A stretch of DNA of 59,730 nucleotides, from the NCBI GenBank assembly GCA_947459245.1, contig CANHCV010000006.1, forward strand, positions 1 through 59,730. Reading direction: 5' to 3'. This stretch comes from Bacteroidota bacterium. GTDB lineage: Bacteria > Bacteroidota > Bacteroidia > UBA7662 > CANHCV01. Shown in pieces: positions 13,737 through 23,052 of this stretch. A program made the translations under genes and the position numbers. Position 1 is the first letter of the stretch, and each line of letters begins with the position of its first letter. Under the pieces are notes generated by a model. The model saw only the letters and a list, made by a program, of their open reading frames with translations. It had not been told where the DNA came from and did not search any database.

Positions 13737-13791
13737 GTGATGTTTCCATCTCCTCTTGCTCCGCTCTTTTTGGGTAACCTAACGCAAACTT

Positions 13792-14799
13792 ATGAGCAAG
13801 ATAACTGACCTTCTTCGCGAACGCATCCTCATCCTCGATGGAGCCATGGGTACCATGATTCAAAGGTACTCCCTCACCGAGGACGATTTTAGAAACGAGT
13901 CTTTAAAAGATCACACCAAACCCCTACAGGGCAACAACGATTTGCTTTCCATCACCCGCCCCGACGTGATCGCTGAAATTCATGCCGCATACTTTCGGGC
14001 GGGATCCGATATCGTAGAAACGAACACCTTCTCGGGCACCACCATCGCCCAGGAAGATTACGCCTGCGAGCACCTGGTGTATGACATCAATTACCTCTCG
14101 GCGAAAATTGCCCGAGAAGTAGCCGATCAATTCACCGCTTCCGAGCCCCACAAACCTCGTTTTGTGGCCGGTGCCATGGGACCCACCAACAAAACCGCTT
14201 CCCTCTCCCCCAACGTGAACGACCCCGGTTACCGGGCCATCACGTTCGACCAGCTCACCACCGCTTACGCTGAACAAGCGGCGGCCTTGATCGATGGAGG
14301 GGTGGACATTCTTTTGGTGGAAACCATTTTCGATACCCTCAACGCCAAGGCGGCTTTGTTCGCCATCGAGCAGGTGTTCGAAGAGCGCAATTTGCGCTTG
14401 CCCATCATGGTTTCGGGCACCATTACCGATGCCTCGGGAAGAACGCTTTCCGGACAAACGGCCGAGGCGTTCCTCATTTCCGTGGGGCATCTTCCTTTGT
14501 TATCCATCGGTTTAAATTGCGCTTTGGGAGCTTCAGCCATGTTGCCTTACCTCGAAGTGCTTTCCCAGCGAGCTCCTTTCGCCATTTGCGCTTACCCCAA
14601 TGCCGGACTTCCCAACCAATTTGGTGAGTACGACGAAACGCCGATGTTGATGGGAGAACAGGTGGAAGAATTTCTGAAAAGAGGCGTCATCAATATTTTG
14701 GGAGGATGCTGCGGCACCACCCCCGACCACATCCACCGATTGGCCGAAATCGCTAAAAACTATCCGCCACGAAGCATTCCTCAACTCGAAACGGCATGA
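13792..14799 (+). CDS. metH: Methionine synthase, homocysteine S-methyltransferase subunit (split MetH, N-terminal part)
   Basis: A 335-residue protein equal to the first domain of cobalamin-dependent Met[15 protein letters not shown] at the start, [15 protein letters not shown], and zinc-binding Cys in GLNCALGA and [11 protein letters not shown] near the C-terminus. It activates the homocysteine thiol on zinc. The remaining domains are encoded by the next gene, which overlaps by 4 bases (ATGA). Split MetH genes are common in Bacteroidota, so this is not a frameshift artefact. Controlled by the SAM-I riboswitch upstream. Confidence 0.95.
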   Translation: MSKITDLLRERILILDGAMGTMIQRYSLTEDDFRNESLKDHTKPLQGNNDLLSITRPDVIAEIHAAYFRAGSDIVETNTFSGTTIAQEDYACEHLVYDINYLSAKIAREVADQFTASEPHKPRFVAGAMGPTNKTASLSPNVNDPGYRAITFDQLTTAYAEQAAALIDGGVDILLVETIFDTLNAKAALFAIEQVFEERNLRLPIMVSGTITDASGRTLSGQTAEAFLISVGHLPLLSIGLNCALGASAMLPYLEVLSQRAPFAICAYPNAGLPNQFGEYDETPMLMGEQVEEFLKRGVINILGGCCGTTPDHIHRLAEIAKNYPPRSIPQLETA

Positions 14800-17453
14800 A
14801 ACCAACCTTACAACTTTCGGGTTTAGAACCCCTTTACGTTACCGCAGAGTCGAATTTCGTGAACGTTGGGGAACGTACCAACGTTACCGGTTCCAAGAAA
14901 TTTCTCGACCTCATCAAGGCCGATAATTATGAAGATGCCCTCTCAGTAGCTCGAGACCAAGTAGAAGGTGGCGCTCAAATCATCGACATCAACATGGATG
15001 AAGGGATGATTGATGGAGTTGCCGCCATGACCCGTTTCCTTCATTTAGTGATGGCCGAACCCGATATCGCTCGGGTGCCCATCATGATTGATTCTTCCCG
15101 TTGGGAAATCATCGAAGCCGGATTGAAGTGCGTTCAGGGAAAGTGCGTGGTGAATTCCATCTCCCTCAAAGGCGGTGAAGCAGAGTTCATCCATCAAGCC
15201 AAATTTATCCGCCGATTTGGTGCGGCCGTGGTGGTGATGGCTTTCGACGAAAACGGACAGGCCGACACCTTGGACCGTCGCATTGAAATCTGCCAAAGAT
15301 CCTACAAAATCCTCACGGAAGTGGTGGGAATGAACCCCAACGACATCATTTTCGATCCCAATATTTTCCCCGTTGGAACCGGCATGGAGGAACATCGCCG
15401 TAACGCCATCGACTTTATTGAAGCCACCCGTTGGATACGTCAGAATTTACCGGGAGCACACGTGAGCGGTGGTGTTTCGAACATCTCCTTTTCCTTCCGT
15501 GGAAATACCCGAGTGAGGGAAGCCATGCACTCGGCTTTTCTTTACCACGCTATTCAAGCCGGCATGGACATGGGCATTGTGAATCCATCCATGTTGGAGG
15601 TTTACGACGACATTCCGAAAGACCTTTTGGAACGCGTAGAAGACGTTTTATTGGACCGCAGGCCGGATGCTACGGAGCGTTTGTTGGAGTTTGCGGAAAC
15701 CGTGAAAGGAGCTGGGAAACAAAAAGAAAAAGACGACGCTTGGCGACAACTTCCACTGAGAAAACGTTTGGAACATGCCCTGGTAAAAGGCATTACCGAT
15801 TTTATTGAATTGGATACCGAAGAAGCTCGGATGGAGTTGGGAAGCCCACTTTCGGTGATTGAAGGTCCTTTGATGGACGGGATGAACGTAGTGGGCGACT
15901 TGTTTGGAGCAGGAAAAATGTTCCTTCCCCAAGTCGTAAAATCGGCCCGGGTGATGAAAAAAGCCGTGGCCTACCTCACCCCGTTTTTGGAAGAAGAAAA
16001 ACGCAACAATCCGAATGCGAAAGCAGCCGGAAAAGTATTGCTCGCAACCGTAAAAGGCGACGTTCACGACATCGGCAAAAACATTGTTGGAGTGGTGATG
16101 GCCTGCAACGGATTTGAAATCATTGACTTAGGGGTGATGGTTCCTTGCGACAAAATTTTGGATGCGGCCCAAGAACATGGCGTTGATGTGATTGGTCTTT
16201 CGGGATTGATTACGCCTTCGTTGGATGAAATGGTTTATGTAGCCAAGGAGATGGAGCGCCGTGGGATGAAACAACCGCTGTTGATTGGCGGTGCCACCAC
16301 TTCGAAAGCGCACACAGCGGTAAAAATTGCGCCCCAGTACCACGGTTCGGTGATCCACGTGTTGGATGCTTCGCGTTCGGTGCCGGTGGTGAGTTCGCTT
16401 TTGAGCGATGAACAAAGTGCGGGTTTTATGGCCAAGGTCAAAGCAGAAAACGACCACATTCGGGAAGGTTTTCTGAATCGGCAGGCCGAAAAACGTTTTG
16501 TGCCTTTGGAAGAAGCTCGCAAACGAAAATTCCCGTTACAAGCTCCGGCTGCGCCGGCTCCGAAGCAAAGTGGCGTACAACATTTTGATTTAACGTTGAA
16601 GGAATTGGCGCCCTACATCGACTGGACTCCGTTTTTCCAGACGTGGGAATTGCACGGAAAATATCCCCGAATTTTAGAAGATGAAGTGGTTGGAAACGAA
16701 GCGAAACAACTGTTTGCGGATGCGCAAAGCATGCTGCAAGATTGGTTGAAAGATGCTCCCGTGATGGCCAAAGCCGTGGTGGGAATTTTTCCAGCTCAAC
16801 CGTTGGCCAACGATTCCACCCAACTTTTTACCGATGAAGACCGAAAACAACCGTTGGAAGTGCTGCATCATTTACGTCAGCAAAGCGAAAAATCCGACGG
16901 AATTTCCAACTTTTCCTTGGCAGATTTTGTGGCAGACAAAAACGATCACGTGGGCGCATTTTGCGTAACGGCGGGTTTAGGATTGGAAAAGTTGGTAGAA
17001 ATCTACGAAAAGGACCACGACGATTACCGCTCCATCATGGCGAAAGCCTTGGCCGATCGCTTTGCAGAGGCTGCTGCAGAATTTCTTCACGAAAAAGTTC
17101 GAAAAGAGATTTGGGGCTACGCCTCGGATGAAACCTTAGACAATGAATCGATGATTGGGGAGAAGTACCAAGGCATTCGCCCCGCACCGGGTTATCCCGC
17201 TTGTCCGGAGCACACCGAAAAGTTGACGCTTTTCCGCTTGTTGGAAGTAGAGAAACGCATCGGCGTAACGTTAACCGAAAGCATGGCCATGTGGCCGGCG
17301 GCCAGCGTTAGCGGATGGTATTTTGGTCACCCCGAGAGCAAGTACTTCGGTTTAGGAAAAATTCAGAAAGACCAGGTGTCCGACTACGCTACCCGCAAGG
17401 GATGGACGTTGGAGGAAGCCGAGAGGTGGTTGGGCCCGAATTTGGGGTATTGA
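14796..17453 (+). CDS. metH: Methionine synthase, folate-, cobalamin- and reactivation-domain subunit (split MetH, C-terminal part)
   Basis: An 885-residue protein with, in order: a pterin-binding methyltetrahydrofolate domain ([14 protein letters not shown] near the N-terminus, then [11 protein letters not shown] and PIMIDSSRW); a helical cap and Rossmann B12-binding domain with [11 protein letters not shown], whose His (residue 424) is the lower cobalt ligand, plus [12 protein letters not shown] and [11 protein letters not shown]; and a SAM-dependent reactivation domain from about residue 570 ([12 protein letters not shown]). It transfers the methyl group from folate through cobalamin to homocysteine bound by the partner subunit. 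All key motifs are present; translation is coupled to the first subunit. Confidence 0.95.
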   Translation: MKPTLQLSGLEPLYVTAESNFVNVGERTNVTGSKKFLDLIKADNYEDALSVARDQVEGGAQIIDINMDEGMIDGVAAMTRFLHLVMAEPDIARVPIMIDSSRWEIIEAGLKCVQGKCVVNSISLKGGEAEFIHQAKFIRRFGAAVVVMAFDENGQADTLDRRIEICQRSYKILTEVVGMNPNDIIFDPNIFPVGTGMEEHRRNAIDFIEATRWIRQNLPGAHVSGGVSNISFSFRGNTRVREAMHSAFLYHAIQAGMDMGIVNPSMLEVYDDIPKDLLERVEDVLLDRRPDATERLLEFAETVKGAGKQKEKDDAWRQLPLRKRLEHALVKGITDFIELDTEEARMELGSPLSVIEGPLMDGMNVVGDLFGAGKMFLPQVVKSARVMKKAVAYLTPFLEEEKRNNPNAKAAGKVLLATVKGDVHDIGKNIVGVVMACNGFEIIDLGVMVPCDKILDAAQEHGVDVIGLSGLITPSLDEMVYVAKEMERRGMKQPLLIGGATTSKAHTAVKIAPQYHGSVIHVLDASRSVPVVSSLLSDEQSAGFMAKVKAENDHIREGFLNRQAEKRFVPLEEARKRKFPLQAPAAPAPKQSGVQHFDLTLKELAPYIDWTPFFQTWELHGKYPRILEDEVVGNEAKQLFADAQSMLQDWLKDAPVMAKAVVGIFPAQPLANDSTQLFTDEDRKQPLEVLHHLRQQSEKSDGISNFSLADFVADKNDHVGAFCVTAGLGLEKLVEIYEKDHDDYRSIMAKALADRFAEAAAEFLHEKVRKEIWGYASDETLDNESMIGEKYQGIRPAPGYPACPEHTEKLTLFRLLEVEKRIGVTLTESMAMWPAASVSGWYFGHPESKYFGLGKIQKDQVSDYATRKGWTLEEAERWLGPNLGY

Positions 17454-17544
17454 GGGTTTGCGTCCTTCGCCCTTCGAGATCTTCAGGGAACGGGCAAAAC
17501 TATTGAACCTAGCTCACTCTTCCGGTGCCTGAGGTTATCGATTC

Positions 17545-17571
17545 CGGTGTCTGAAGCTGTCGAAGACACCG
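17545..17571. repeat. Intergenic hairpin repeat CGGTGTCT-N11-AGACACCG
   Basis: Perfect 8-base arms around an 11-base loop containing a GAAGCTGTCGA core. It resembles the dispersed GGTGxCTGAGCTxGTCGAAG-type intergenic hairpins seen in many Bacteroidota genomes. A degraded second copy starts at 17522. It lies in the 219-base spacer between metH and a convergent gene and may add to termination; no T-run follows. Confidence 0.6.
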
Positions 17572-17672
17572 TACAAATCCTTTTTCCTTCTCCCTTCGGT
17601 CGAATAACTCGAGGGTTTTCAATAAAACATTTAAAAACCGGGTAAATTTCCGTGAGTCGCAAGTTGAAGGGA

Positions 17673-18215
17673 TTAGAATTTATAACCTATTCCTAATCCC
17701 ACGTTGGGTTCTAGAAACGGGTCTAGTTCAGTCATCAAAGGAGCCTGAATACGCGCTAATCCTACGTATCCTTGCCAAAAAAGCCCGAAGGCACTCGTTC
17801 CTTTATATCCAGCAATCATGGAAAAACCGAGGAAAAACCGTTGATCGGGACTTTGAGGAAGCATTTCAGAACTGAAAAAAGCACTGATCAATTGAGGACC
17901 TAATATCAATCGGTGTTTTCTTCCGTACTCTAAATTAATTCCTAGTGCAGAATTCATCCACAATCCTTCCGAATGAACCGTGTCGGTTTGATCGGGCGGG
18001 CCACCAATCGAAACACCTGTTCCCAAAAAAGGAGTCAAACGTAGATTTTCCTTGCATTTTATTTGGTATTCAATGATCGAACCTACTCCCCCGTACAACA
18101 AACCGGTTCCCAGTTGGATACCAAGTCCTGCTTTATTGACCTTGTTCGGATTGTCTTGCTGAGCAACCAAATGATTGGTAAAAAAGAGCGCAGTAATAAA
18201 AATTATTTTTCTCAT
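17673..18215 (-). CDS. Exported beta-barrel-like protein, function unknown
   Basis: A 180-residue protein. From the ATG at 18215 it has a signal peptide (MRKIIFITALFFTNHLVAQQ). The mature part consists of alternating short strands with Gly and aromatic residues: GLGIQLGTGLLYGGVGSIIE, LRLTPFLGTGVSIGG, ALGINLEYGRKHRLILGPQL, and a C-terminus PNVGLGIGYKF ending in aromatic Phe, as in small outer-membrane barrels. An in-frame ATG at 18290 would put 25 polar residues before the signal peptide and is disfavoured. No family recognised. Convergent with metH. Confidence 0.6.
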   Translation of the reverse strand: MRKIIFITALFFTNHLVAQQDNPNKVNKAGLGIQLGTGLLYGGVGSIIEYQIKCKENLRLTPFLGTGVSIGGPPDQTDTVHSEGLWMNSALGINLEYGRKHRLILGPQLISAFFSSEMLPQSPDQRFFLGFSMIAGYKGTSAFGLFWQGYVGLARIQAPLMTELDPFLEPNVGLGIGYKF

Positions 18216-18628
18216 CGTTTTTGAATTTAGTACTGTAATTGGAATTAGCGCTTTGATTGACCAATCATGGAGCTGTTCAACGAAATTCACAATAATCCTT
18301 CTCTTGCACTCCCTGTTTTACTACGAAGCAGCCTTGATTGACTTTTTTTTACATCAGGGTGAATGTACATTGCTAAAAGTACACCAATATCAGACATCAA
18401 ATTCAAAAAAAGATTTTAATCGGATTTATTTTTTAATGATCCCTCTCAGATTTTCGGATTGAGGCCAACTGACGTTGTTTTTTCAAGATTGAAGACTTTC
18501 TCAAAATGGCTTTCATTTCCCTTGGTACATCCCGAAAAATTTCGATACAATCGGGCACCTCGATTCATTTCGACAGCCATCCAATTAACTAGGTCATCGC
18601 TTTCTCCAACGAAATGTTGGACAAGTCC

Positions 18629-18685
18629 GACCCCTCCCCAGAAGTAAAGTTAAGCCTCAGAGCCGTTTCAACCGTTTCCAATTTT
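18629..18685. repeat. 57-bp direct repeat, copy 1
   Basis: Starts GACCCCTCCCCAGAAGTAAA and ends in CCAATTTT. Identical to 18754-18810 except for one C/T difference. The copies are 125 bases apart start to start; the intervening 68 bases are not repeated. Origin unknown. Confidence 0.9.
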
Positions 18686-18753
18686 TTGAATTTACCGATT
18701 TCAATGGATGAAGAAGAATTCCAAAAGATGCAAGTATCAGGCGGGATAAGCCT

Positions 18754-18810
18754 GACCCCTCCCCAGAAGTAAAGTTAAGCCTCAGAGCCGTTTCAATCGT
18801 TTCCAATTTT
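18754..18810. repeat. 57-bp direct repeat, copy 2
   Basis: 56 of 57 bases match 18629-18685. It ends 13 bases before the terminator of the glyS operon. Similarity continues weakly for a few AT-rich bases (GAAT) beyond the element. Confidence 0.9.
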
Positions 18811-18823
18811 GAATACCACAAAA

Positions 18824-18843
18824 AAACCGCCTTTCGGCGGTTT
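18824..18843 (-). terminator. Intrinsic terminator downstream of glyS
   Basis: Perfect 8-base stem AAACCGCC / GGCGGTTT with a 4-base loop, flanked by an A-run on the left, so the leftward transcript ends in a U-run after the stem. It lies 24 bases past the glyS stop. Confidence 0.8.
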
Positions 18844-18867
18844 CCATATTCTAATGATCAAAGAATT

Positions 18868-20403
18868 TTATCCTACAAACAAATTCCGCATCTCGGTTTT
18901 GGCGATAACCCTGCTACGCAACTCCGAAATCGGAATGCGCTCTTGCTCCATGGTGTCGCGATCGCGAACCGTTACCATTCCATCTACCAAAGAATCGTGA
19001 TCCACCGTTACGCACAAAGGCGTACCAATGGCATCCTGACGGCGATAGCGTTTCCCAATGCTTTCTTTGGAATCGATTTGTGCGGTTACATCGAAGCGAA
19101 GCAAATCGAAGATTTCCCTCGCCTTCTCCGGCAATCCGTCTTTGTTCACCAAAGGTAAAACGGCTACTTTTACCGGCGCAACAGCGGCCGGAAACTTCAA
19201 AACCTCCCGTGTACTGCCGTCGGCCAACGTTTCAACTTGGTAGGCGGTAGATAATACTGCCAAAAATAAACGGTCCAAACCAATGGAGGTCTCCACCACA
19301 TAAGGGATGTAACTCTCGTTCAATTCCGGATCGAAATACCTTAATTTCTTACCACTAAACTCTTCGTGCTTGCCCAAATCGAAATCGGTGCGGCTGTGAA
19401 TTCCTTCCAATTCCTTGAATCCAAAAGGAAACTTAAACTCAATATCGGCAGCAGCATTGGCATAGTGCGCCAATTTCAAATGATCGTGGAATTTGTATTT
19501 GTCGGCTCCCAATCCCAAAGCATGGTGCCACTTCATGCGGGCTTCTTTCCAATGGTGGTACCACTCCATTTCGGTTCCAGGACGAACAAAAAATTGCATT
19601 TCCATCTGTTCAAATTCGCGCATGCGGAAAATGAACTGACGTGCAACAATTTCATTGCGAAATGCTTTTCCCGTTTGAGCAATTCCGAAAGGAATCTTCA
19701 TGCGGGCGGTTTTCTGCACATTCAAGAAGTTCACAAAAATTCCCTGAGCCGTTTCCGGGCGCAAATAAACCGTGGTAGCCCCCTCGGCGGTTGCGCCCAT
19801 TTCGGTTCCGAACATCAAATTGAACTGACGAACCTCCGTCCAATTGCGGCTGCCACTAACCGGACAAACTATTTCGCAGTCAACAATCAGCTGCTGAAGG
19901 TCTTCCAAATTGCCCGACTCCAAAGCAGCTTTCATGCGTTCTTCTACCTTCTGAATTTCTTCCCGGTAACCCAAAACTCGCGGATTGGTATTGGCATACA
20001 TTTCAGGATCGAACGTTTCACCAAAGCGTTTGGCCGCTTTTTCAACTTCTTTATCAATCTTGCCTTGAATTTTCGCCATGTGGTCTTCCAACAAAACATC
20101 GGCGCGGTAACGCTTTTTGCTGTCTTTGTTATCGATCAACGGATCGCTGAACGCATCCACGTGTCCGGAAGCTTTCCAAGTGGTAGGATGCATGAAGATG
20201 GCTGCATCAATTCCAACAATGTTCTCGTTCAACTGGGTCATGGCGGTCCACCAGTAACGGCGAAGGTTATTTTTCAACTCACTGCCAAACGGACCGTAAT
20301 CGTACACCGCACCCAAGCCGTCGTAAATTTCAGAAGAAGGAAAAACGAACCCATACTCCTTGGCATGGGAAACCACATTTTTGAAAATTTCGTCCGGATT
20401 CAT
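18868..20403 (-). CDS. glyS: Glycyl-tRNA synthetase (single-chain, homodimer type)
   Basis: A 511-residue class-II aminoacyl-tRNA synthetase. The N-terminus (FKNVVSHAKEYGFVFPSSEI, then YDGLGAVYDYGPFG) is diagnostic of the alpha2-type GlyRS found in Bacteroidota and eukaryotes. Class-II motif 2 is FRNEIVARQFIFRMREFEQ and motif 3 is VETSIGLDRLFLAVL; ETAQGIFVNF is also present. The C-terminal anticodon-binding domain contains VKVAVLPLVNKDGL. It charges tRNA-Gly with glycine. Starts 3 bases after the ALDH stop; last gene before the terminator at 18824-18843. Confidence 0.97.
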   Translation of the reverse strand: MNPDEIFKNVVSHAKEYGFVFPSSEIYDGLGAVYDYGPFGSELKNNLRRYWWTAMTQLNENIVGIDAAIFMHPTTWKASGHVDAFSDPLIDNKDSKKRYRADVLLEDHMAKIQGKIDKEVEKAAKRFGETFDPEMYANTNPRVLGYREEIQKVEERMKAALESGNLEDLQQLIVDCEIVCPVSGSRNWTEVRQFNLMFGTEMGATAEGATTVYLRPETAQGIFVNFLNVQKTARMKIPFGIAQTGKAFRNEIVARQFIFRMREFEQMEMQFFVRPGTEMEWYHHWKEARMKWHHALGLGADKYKFHDHLKLAHYANAAADIEFKFPFGFKELEGIHSRTDFDLGKHEEFSGKKLRYFDPELNESYIPYVVETSIGLDRLFLAVLSTAYQVETLADGSTREVLKFPAAVAPVKVAVLPLVNKDGLPEKAREIFDLLRFDVTAQIDSKESIGKRYRRQDAIGTPLCVTVDHDSLVDGMVTVRDRDTMEQERIPISELRSRVIAKTEMRNLFVG

Positions 20404-20406
20404 GGA

Positions 20407-21933
20407 TTATAGGTCGAATTTAATTCCTTGTGCCAAAGGAAGTTGGGTAGAATAATTGATGGTATTGGTTTGGCGGCGCATGTAAACTTTCCAAGCATCG
20501 GAACCCGACTCACGGCCGCCACCGGTTTCTTTTTCACCACCGAAGGCGCCACCAATTTCAGCACCCGAAGTGCCGATGTTCACGTTAGCGATTCCGCAAT
20601 CGGAACCAGCAGCACTGAGGAACAATTCTGCCTCCCGCATGTTGGTGGTCATGATGGCCGAAGATAATCCTTGAGCTACACCGTTTTGCAAAGCAATCGC
20701 TTCTTCAATGGTGTTGTATTTCATCACGTACAAAATGGGAGCAAACGTTTCGGTTTGAACGGCATGGAAATGATTCTGGGCTTCCACAATGGCAGGCTTC
20801 ACGTAGCATCCGCTTTCGTAACCTTCTCCTTGCAACACCCCGCCTTCTACCAAAACCTTACCGCCTTCGGCAACCACAGACTCCAATGCCTTGGAATACA
20901 TTTCCACAGCACCGCGGTCGATCAAAGGACCAACGTGGTTGGCTTGATCCAACGGATTTCCAATTTTCAATTGTCCGTAAGCCTTGGTTAAGCGATTCAC
21001 CACCTCGGAGTACATGCTTTCATGAATGATCAAGCGGCGGGTGGTGGTGCAACGTTGCCCAGCCGTACCCACAGCTCCAAATACAGCACCGATGATGGTC
21101 ATGTCCAAATCGGCGTTGGGAGTAACGATGATGGCGTTGTTTCCGCCCAATTCCAACAAAGCGCGGCCCAAACGTTCGGCCACTTTTTGGTTCACGGCTT
21201 TCCCCATGCGGGTAGATCCAGTGGCCGACACCAACGGAACGCGGTGGTCGGACGACATCCACTCCCCTACTTCGTAATTTCCTTGAATAAGTACCGAAAT
21301 GCCTTCAGGCAATTGGTTTTCATTCAACACTTCAGCAATGATGTTCTGGCAAGCAACGCCGCAAAGTGGTGCCTTTTCGGATGGTTTCCAAACGCAAACG
21401 TCGCCGCAAATCCAAGCCAATGCCGTATTCCACGCCCAAACAGCAACGGGAAAATTGAAGGCAGAAATGATCCCCACAATTCCGAGCGGATGGTACTGCT
21501 CGTACATGCGGTGAAGCGCTCGCTCGGAATGCATGGTTAATCCGTAAAGCTGACGCGAAAGTCCAACAGCGAAATCGCAAATGTCGATCATCTCCTGAAC
21601 TTCACCCAAACCTTCTTGAAGGGATTTTCCCATTTCGTAGCTCACCAAGGTACCCAAAGCGGTTTTCTTCTCGCGAAGTTTATCTCCAAATTGGCGAACG
21701 ATTTCGCCTCGCTTTGGGGCAGGCATCATTCTCCAAGATTCAAAGGCTTTTTGAGCCGAAACAATGGCAGCCTCGTATTCTTCTTTGGTGGTATTGGCTA
21801 CCGTTCCAATGAGTTTTCCATCAACGGGAGAAAAACTTTCAATTTTTCCCGTTCCAGGCATCCATTGAGATCCGGTTGAGGTTGCAGCATTGTGCGATTG
21901 AATGCCTAATTCGGCCAAAACATGTTGTATCAT
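20407..21933 (-). CDS. Aldehyde dehydrogenase, ALDH7 family (alpha-aminoadipic semialdehyde / piperideine-6-carboxylate dehydrogenase type)
   Basis: A 508-residue NAD-dependent aldehyde dehydrogenase. The ALDH7 character shows in SPVDGKLIGTV, MHSERALHRMYEQYHPLG, VGIISAFNFPVAVWAWN and the C-terminal GGAFGGEKETGGGRESGSDA. The catalytic Cys is in GTAGQRCTTTRR (about residue 294) and the general base Glu in LELGGNNAI. Family members oxidise aminoadipate semialdehyde in lysine breakdown; Bacteroidota ALDH7 genes are usually annotated this way. In a run with metF and glyS (3-11 base gaps), hence probably co-transcribed. Substrate is inferred. Confidence 0.9.
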   Translation of the reverse strand: MIQHVLAELGIQSHNAATSTGSQWMPGTGKIESFSPVDGKLIGTVANTTKEEYEAAIVSAQKAFESWRMMPAPKRGEIVRQFGDKLREKKTALGTLVSYEMGKSLQEGLGEVQEMIDICDFAVGLSRQLYGLTMHSERALHRMYEQYHPLGIVGIISAFNFPVAVWAWNTALAWICGDVCVWKPSEKAPLCGVACQNIIAEVLNENQLPEGISVLIQGNYEVGEWMSSDHRVPLVSATGSTRMGKAVNQKVAERLGRALLELGGNNAIIVTPNADLDMTIIGAVFGAVGTAGQRCTTTRRLIIHESMYSEVVNRLTKAYGQLKIGNPLDQANHVGPLIDRGAVEMYSKALESVVAEGGKVLVEGGVLQGEGYESGCYVKPAIVEAQNHFHAVQTETFAPILYVMKYNTIEEAIALQNGVAQGLSSAIMTTNMREAELFLSAAGSDCGIANVNIGTSGAEIGGAFGGEKETGGGRESGSDAWKVYMRRQTNTINYSTQLPLAQGIKFDL

Positions 21934-21944
21934 AATTTTTTATT

Positions 21945-22076
21945 TTATCGAATGAAAAAATGGTAAAGGGCATAACCCAACACCACAACGAGAGCAATTT
22001 TCAACAAACTTTTGAAGAATTTCCAGATCAGGAAAAGGACTAAAATTCCTCCAAGGATAACGTAAAGGTGCTCCAT
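21945..22076 (-). CDS. 43-residue single-span membrane peptide
   Basis: A short frame fits tightly between metF and the ALDH gene: its ATG is 3 bases after the metF stop and its stop is 11 bases before the ALDH start. The peptide begins MEHLYVILGGILVLFLIWKF, continues FKSLLKIALVVVLGYALYHF and ends FIR: two hydrophobic stretches (about residues 4-18 and 26-41) around a basic FKSLLK turn, so one long or two short membrane spans. Gapless packing in the operon and the hydrophobic pattern argue that it is real. No family recognised. Could be a membrane-tethered regulator or simply a conserved small orphan. Confidence 0.6.
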   Translation of the reverse strand: MEHLYVILGGILVLFLIWKFFKSLLKIALVVVLGYALYHFFIR

Positions 22077-22079
22077 CCG

Positions 22080-23036
22080 TTAGAAAATTTGCTTGCAGAT
22101 GGCCGCGGTTGCCTTGGCCTTACTCATGGTGTAAAAATGAAGAATCGGAACACCGGCGGCTTTCAATTCTTTGCATTGCTGAATGGCCCACTCTACTCCA
22201 ACTTCCATCACCGCGGCATTGTTGTTGCACTTTTCTACGGCATCCGCCAAATCTTCGGGAATATCAATATGGAAGGATTTGGGCAACAAGGAAAGTTGAG
22301 CTTTGGTGGTGAGCGGTTTCAACCCTGGAATGATGGGCACGTTAATTCCCATGCTTCGAACTTGGTCAACAAACTCAAAAAACTTGGCATTGTTGAAAAA
22401 CATTTGAGTAACGATGTACTCGGCTCCCAAATCCACTTTTCTTTTCAAAAACTCCAAATCTTTCTTCAAATTGGGAGCCTCGTGGTGCTTTTCTGGATAA
22501 CCAGCAACCCCAACGCAAAAGTTCGACTTCGACGTATTTTCCAAATCCTCATCCAAATACATTCCTTTGTTCATGTCGAGCATTTGCTCAATCAACTCCA
22601 AGGTATTTTGGTTGCCATCGGGTTGCGGATTGAACTTCTGTTCCGATTTCATGTTATCGCCACGAAGCGCCAACACATTATCAATTCCTAGGAAATTCAA
22701 TTCAATCAAAGCATTTTCGGTTTCTTCTTTGGAAAAACCTCCGCAGATGATGTGCGGGACCGTATCCACTTTGTATTTGCTGGTAATGGCCGCACAAATC
22801 GCTACCGTTCCCGGGCGTTTGCGGGTGATCACCTTATCGTAACCACCGCCCGGACGCTTGCGCAACACGTAATCTTCCCGGTGGTAGGTAACATCAATAA
22901 AACTGGGAGAGAAATCCAACAAGGGTTCAATTCCATTGTAAATTCCTTCGATGCCTTGCCCTTTTTCAGGAGGAAGAATTTCGAAAGAAAACAACGTTTT
23001 CCCGTTCGATTTTTCAATATGTTCGGTAATTTTCAT
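22080..23036 (-). CDS. metF: 5,10-methylenetetrahydrofolate reductase
   Basis: A 318-residue flavoenzyme. The family hallmarks are SFEILPPEKG near the N-terminus, PSFIDVTYH, ALRGDN and GAEYIVTQMFF, then IPGLKPLTT. It reduces methylene-THF to methyl-THF, the methyl donor for MetH, so it is functionally tied to the split metH at 13792-17453, though not in the same operon and with no SAM riboswitch here. Starts 16 bases after the amino-acid dehydrogenase gene. Confidence 0.96.
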   Translation of the reverse strand: MKITEHIEKSNGKTLFSFEILPPEKGQGIEGIYNGIEPLLDFSPSFIDVTYHREDYVLRKRPGGGYDKVITRKRPGTVAICAAITSKYKVDTVPHIICGGFSKEETENALIELNFLGIDNVLALRGDNMKSEQKFNPQPDGNQNTLELIEQMLDMNKGMYLDEDLENTSKSNFCVGVAGYPEKHHEAPNLKKDLEFLKRKVDLGAEYIVTQMFFNNAKFFEFVDQVRSMGINVPIIPGLKPLTTKAQLSLLPKSFHIDIPEDLADAVEKCNNNAAVMEVGVEWAIQQCKELKAAGVPILHFYTMSKAKATAAICKQIF

Positions 23037-23052
23037 AGGGCTAAACTAACAC

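Larger units (their letters stand above)
18216..18823. other. Gene-free stretch with a duplicated 57-bp element
   Basis: About 600 bases without a convincing gene, between the leftward hypothetical gene and the terminator of the leftward glyS operon. Open frames here are short and show no recognisable motif. The only structure seen is the pair of 57-bp direct repeats at 18629-18685 and 18754-18810. A decayed gene cannot be excluded. Confidence 0.5.

Noticed and set aside
13360-13863. Leftward 167-codon open frame over the SAM riboswitch
   Set aside because: It is antisense to the riboswitch and the metH start, and its protein shows no recognisable features.
13792-17453. metH as a gene broken by frameshift
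   Set aside because: The two parts meet with a clean ATGA overlap and each keeps complete domains; split MetH is common in this phylum.
18175-18462. Rightward 95-codon open frame upstream of the hypothetical barrel gene
   Set aside because: It lies partly antisense to the signal peptide of the leftward gene and has a composition of untranslated AT-rich DNA.
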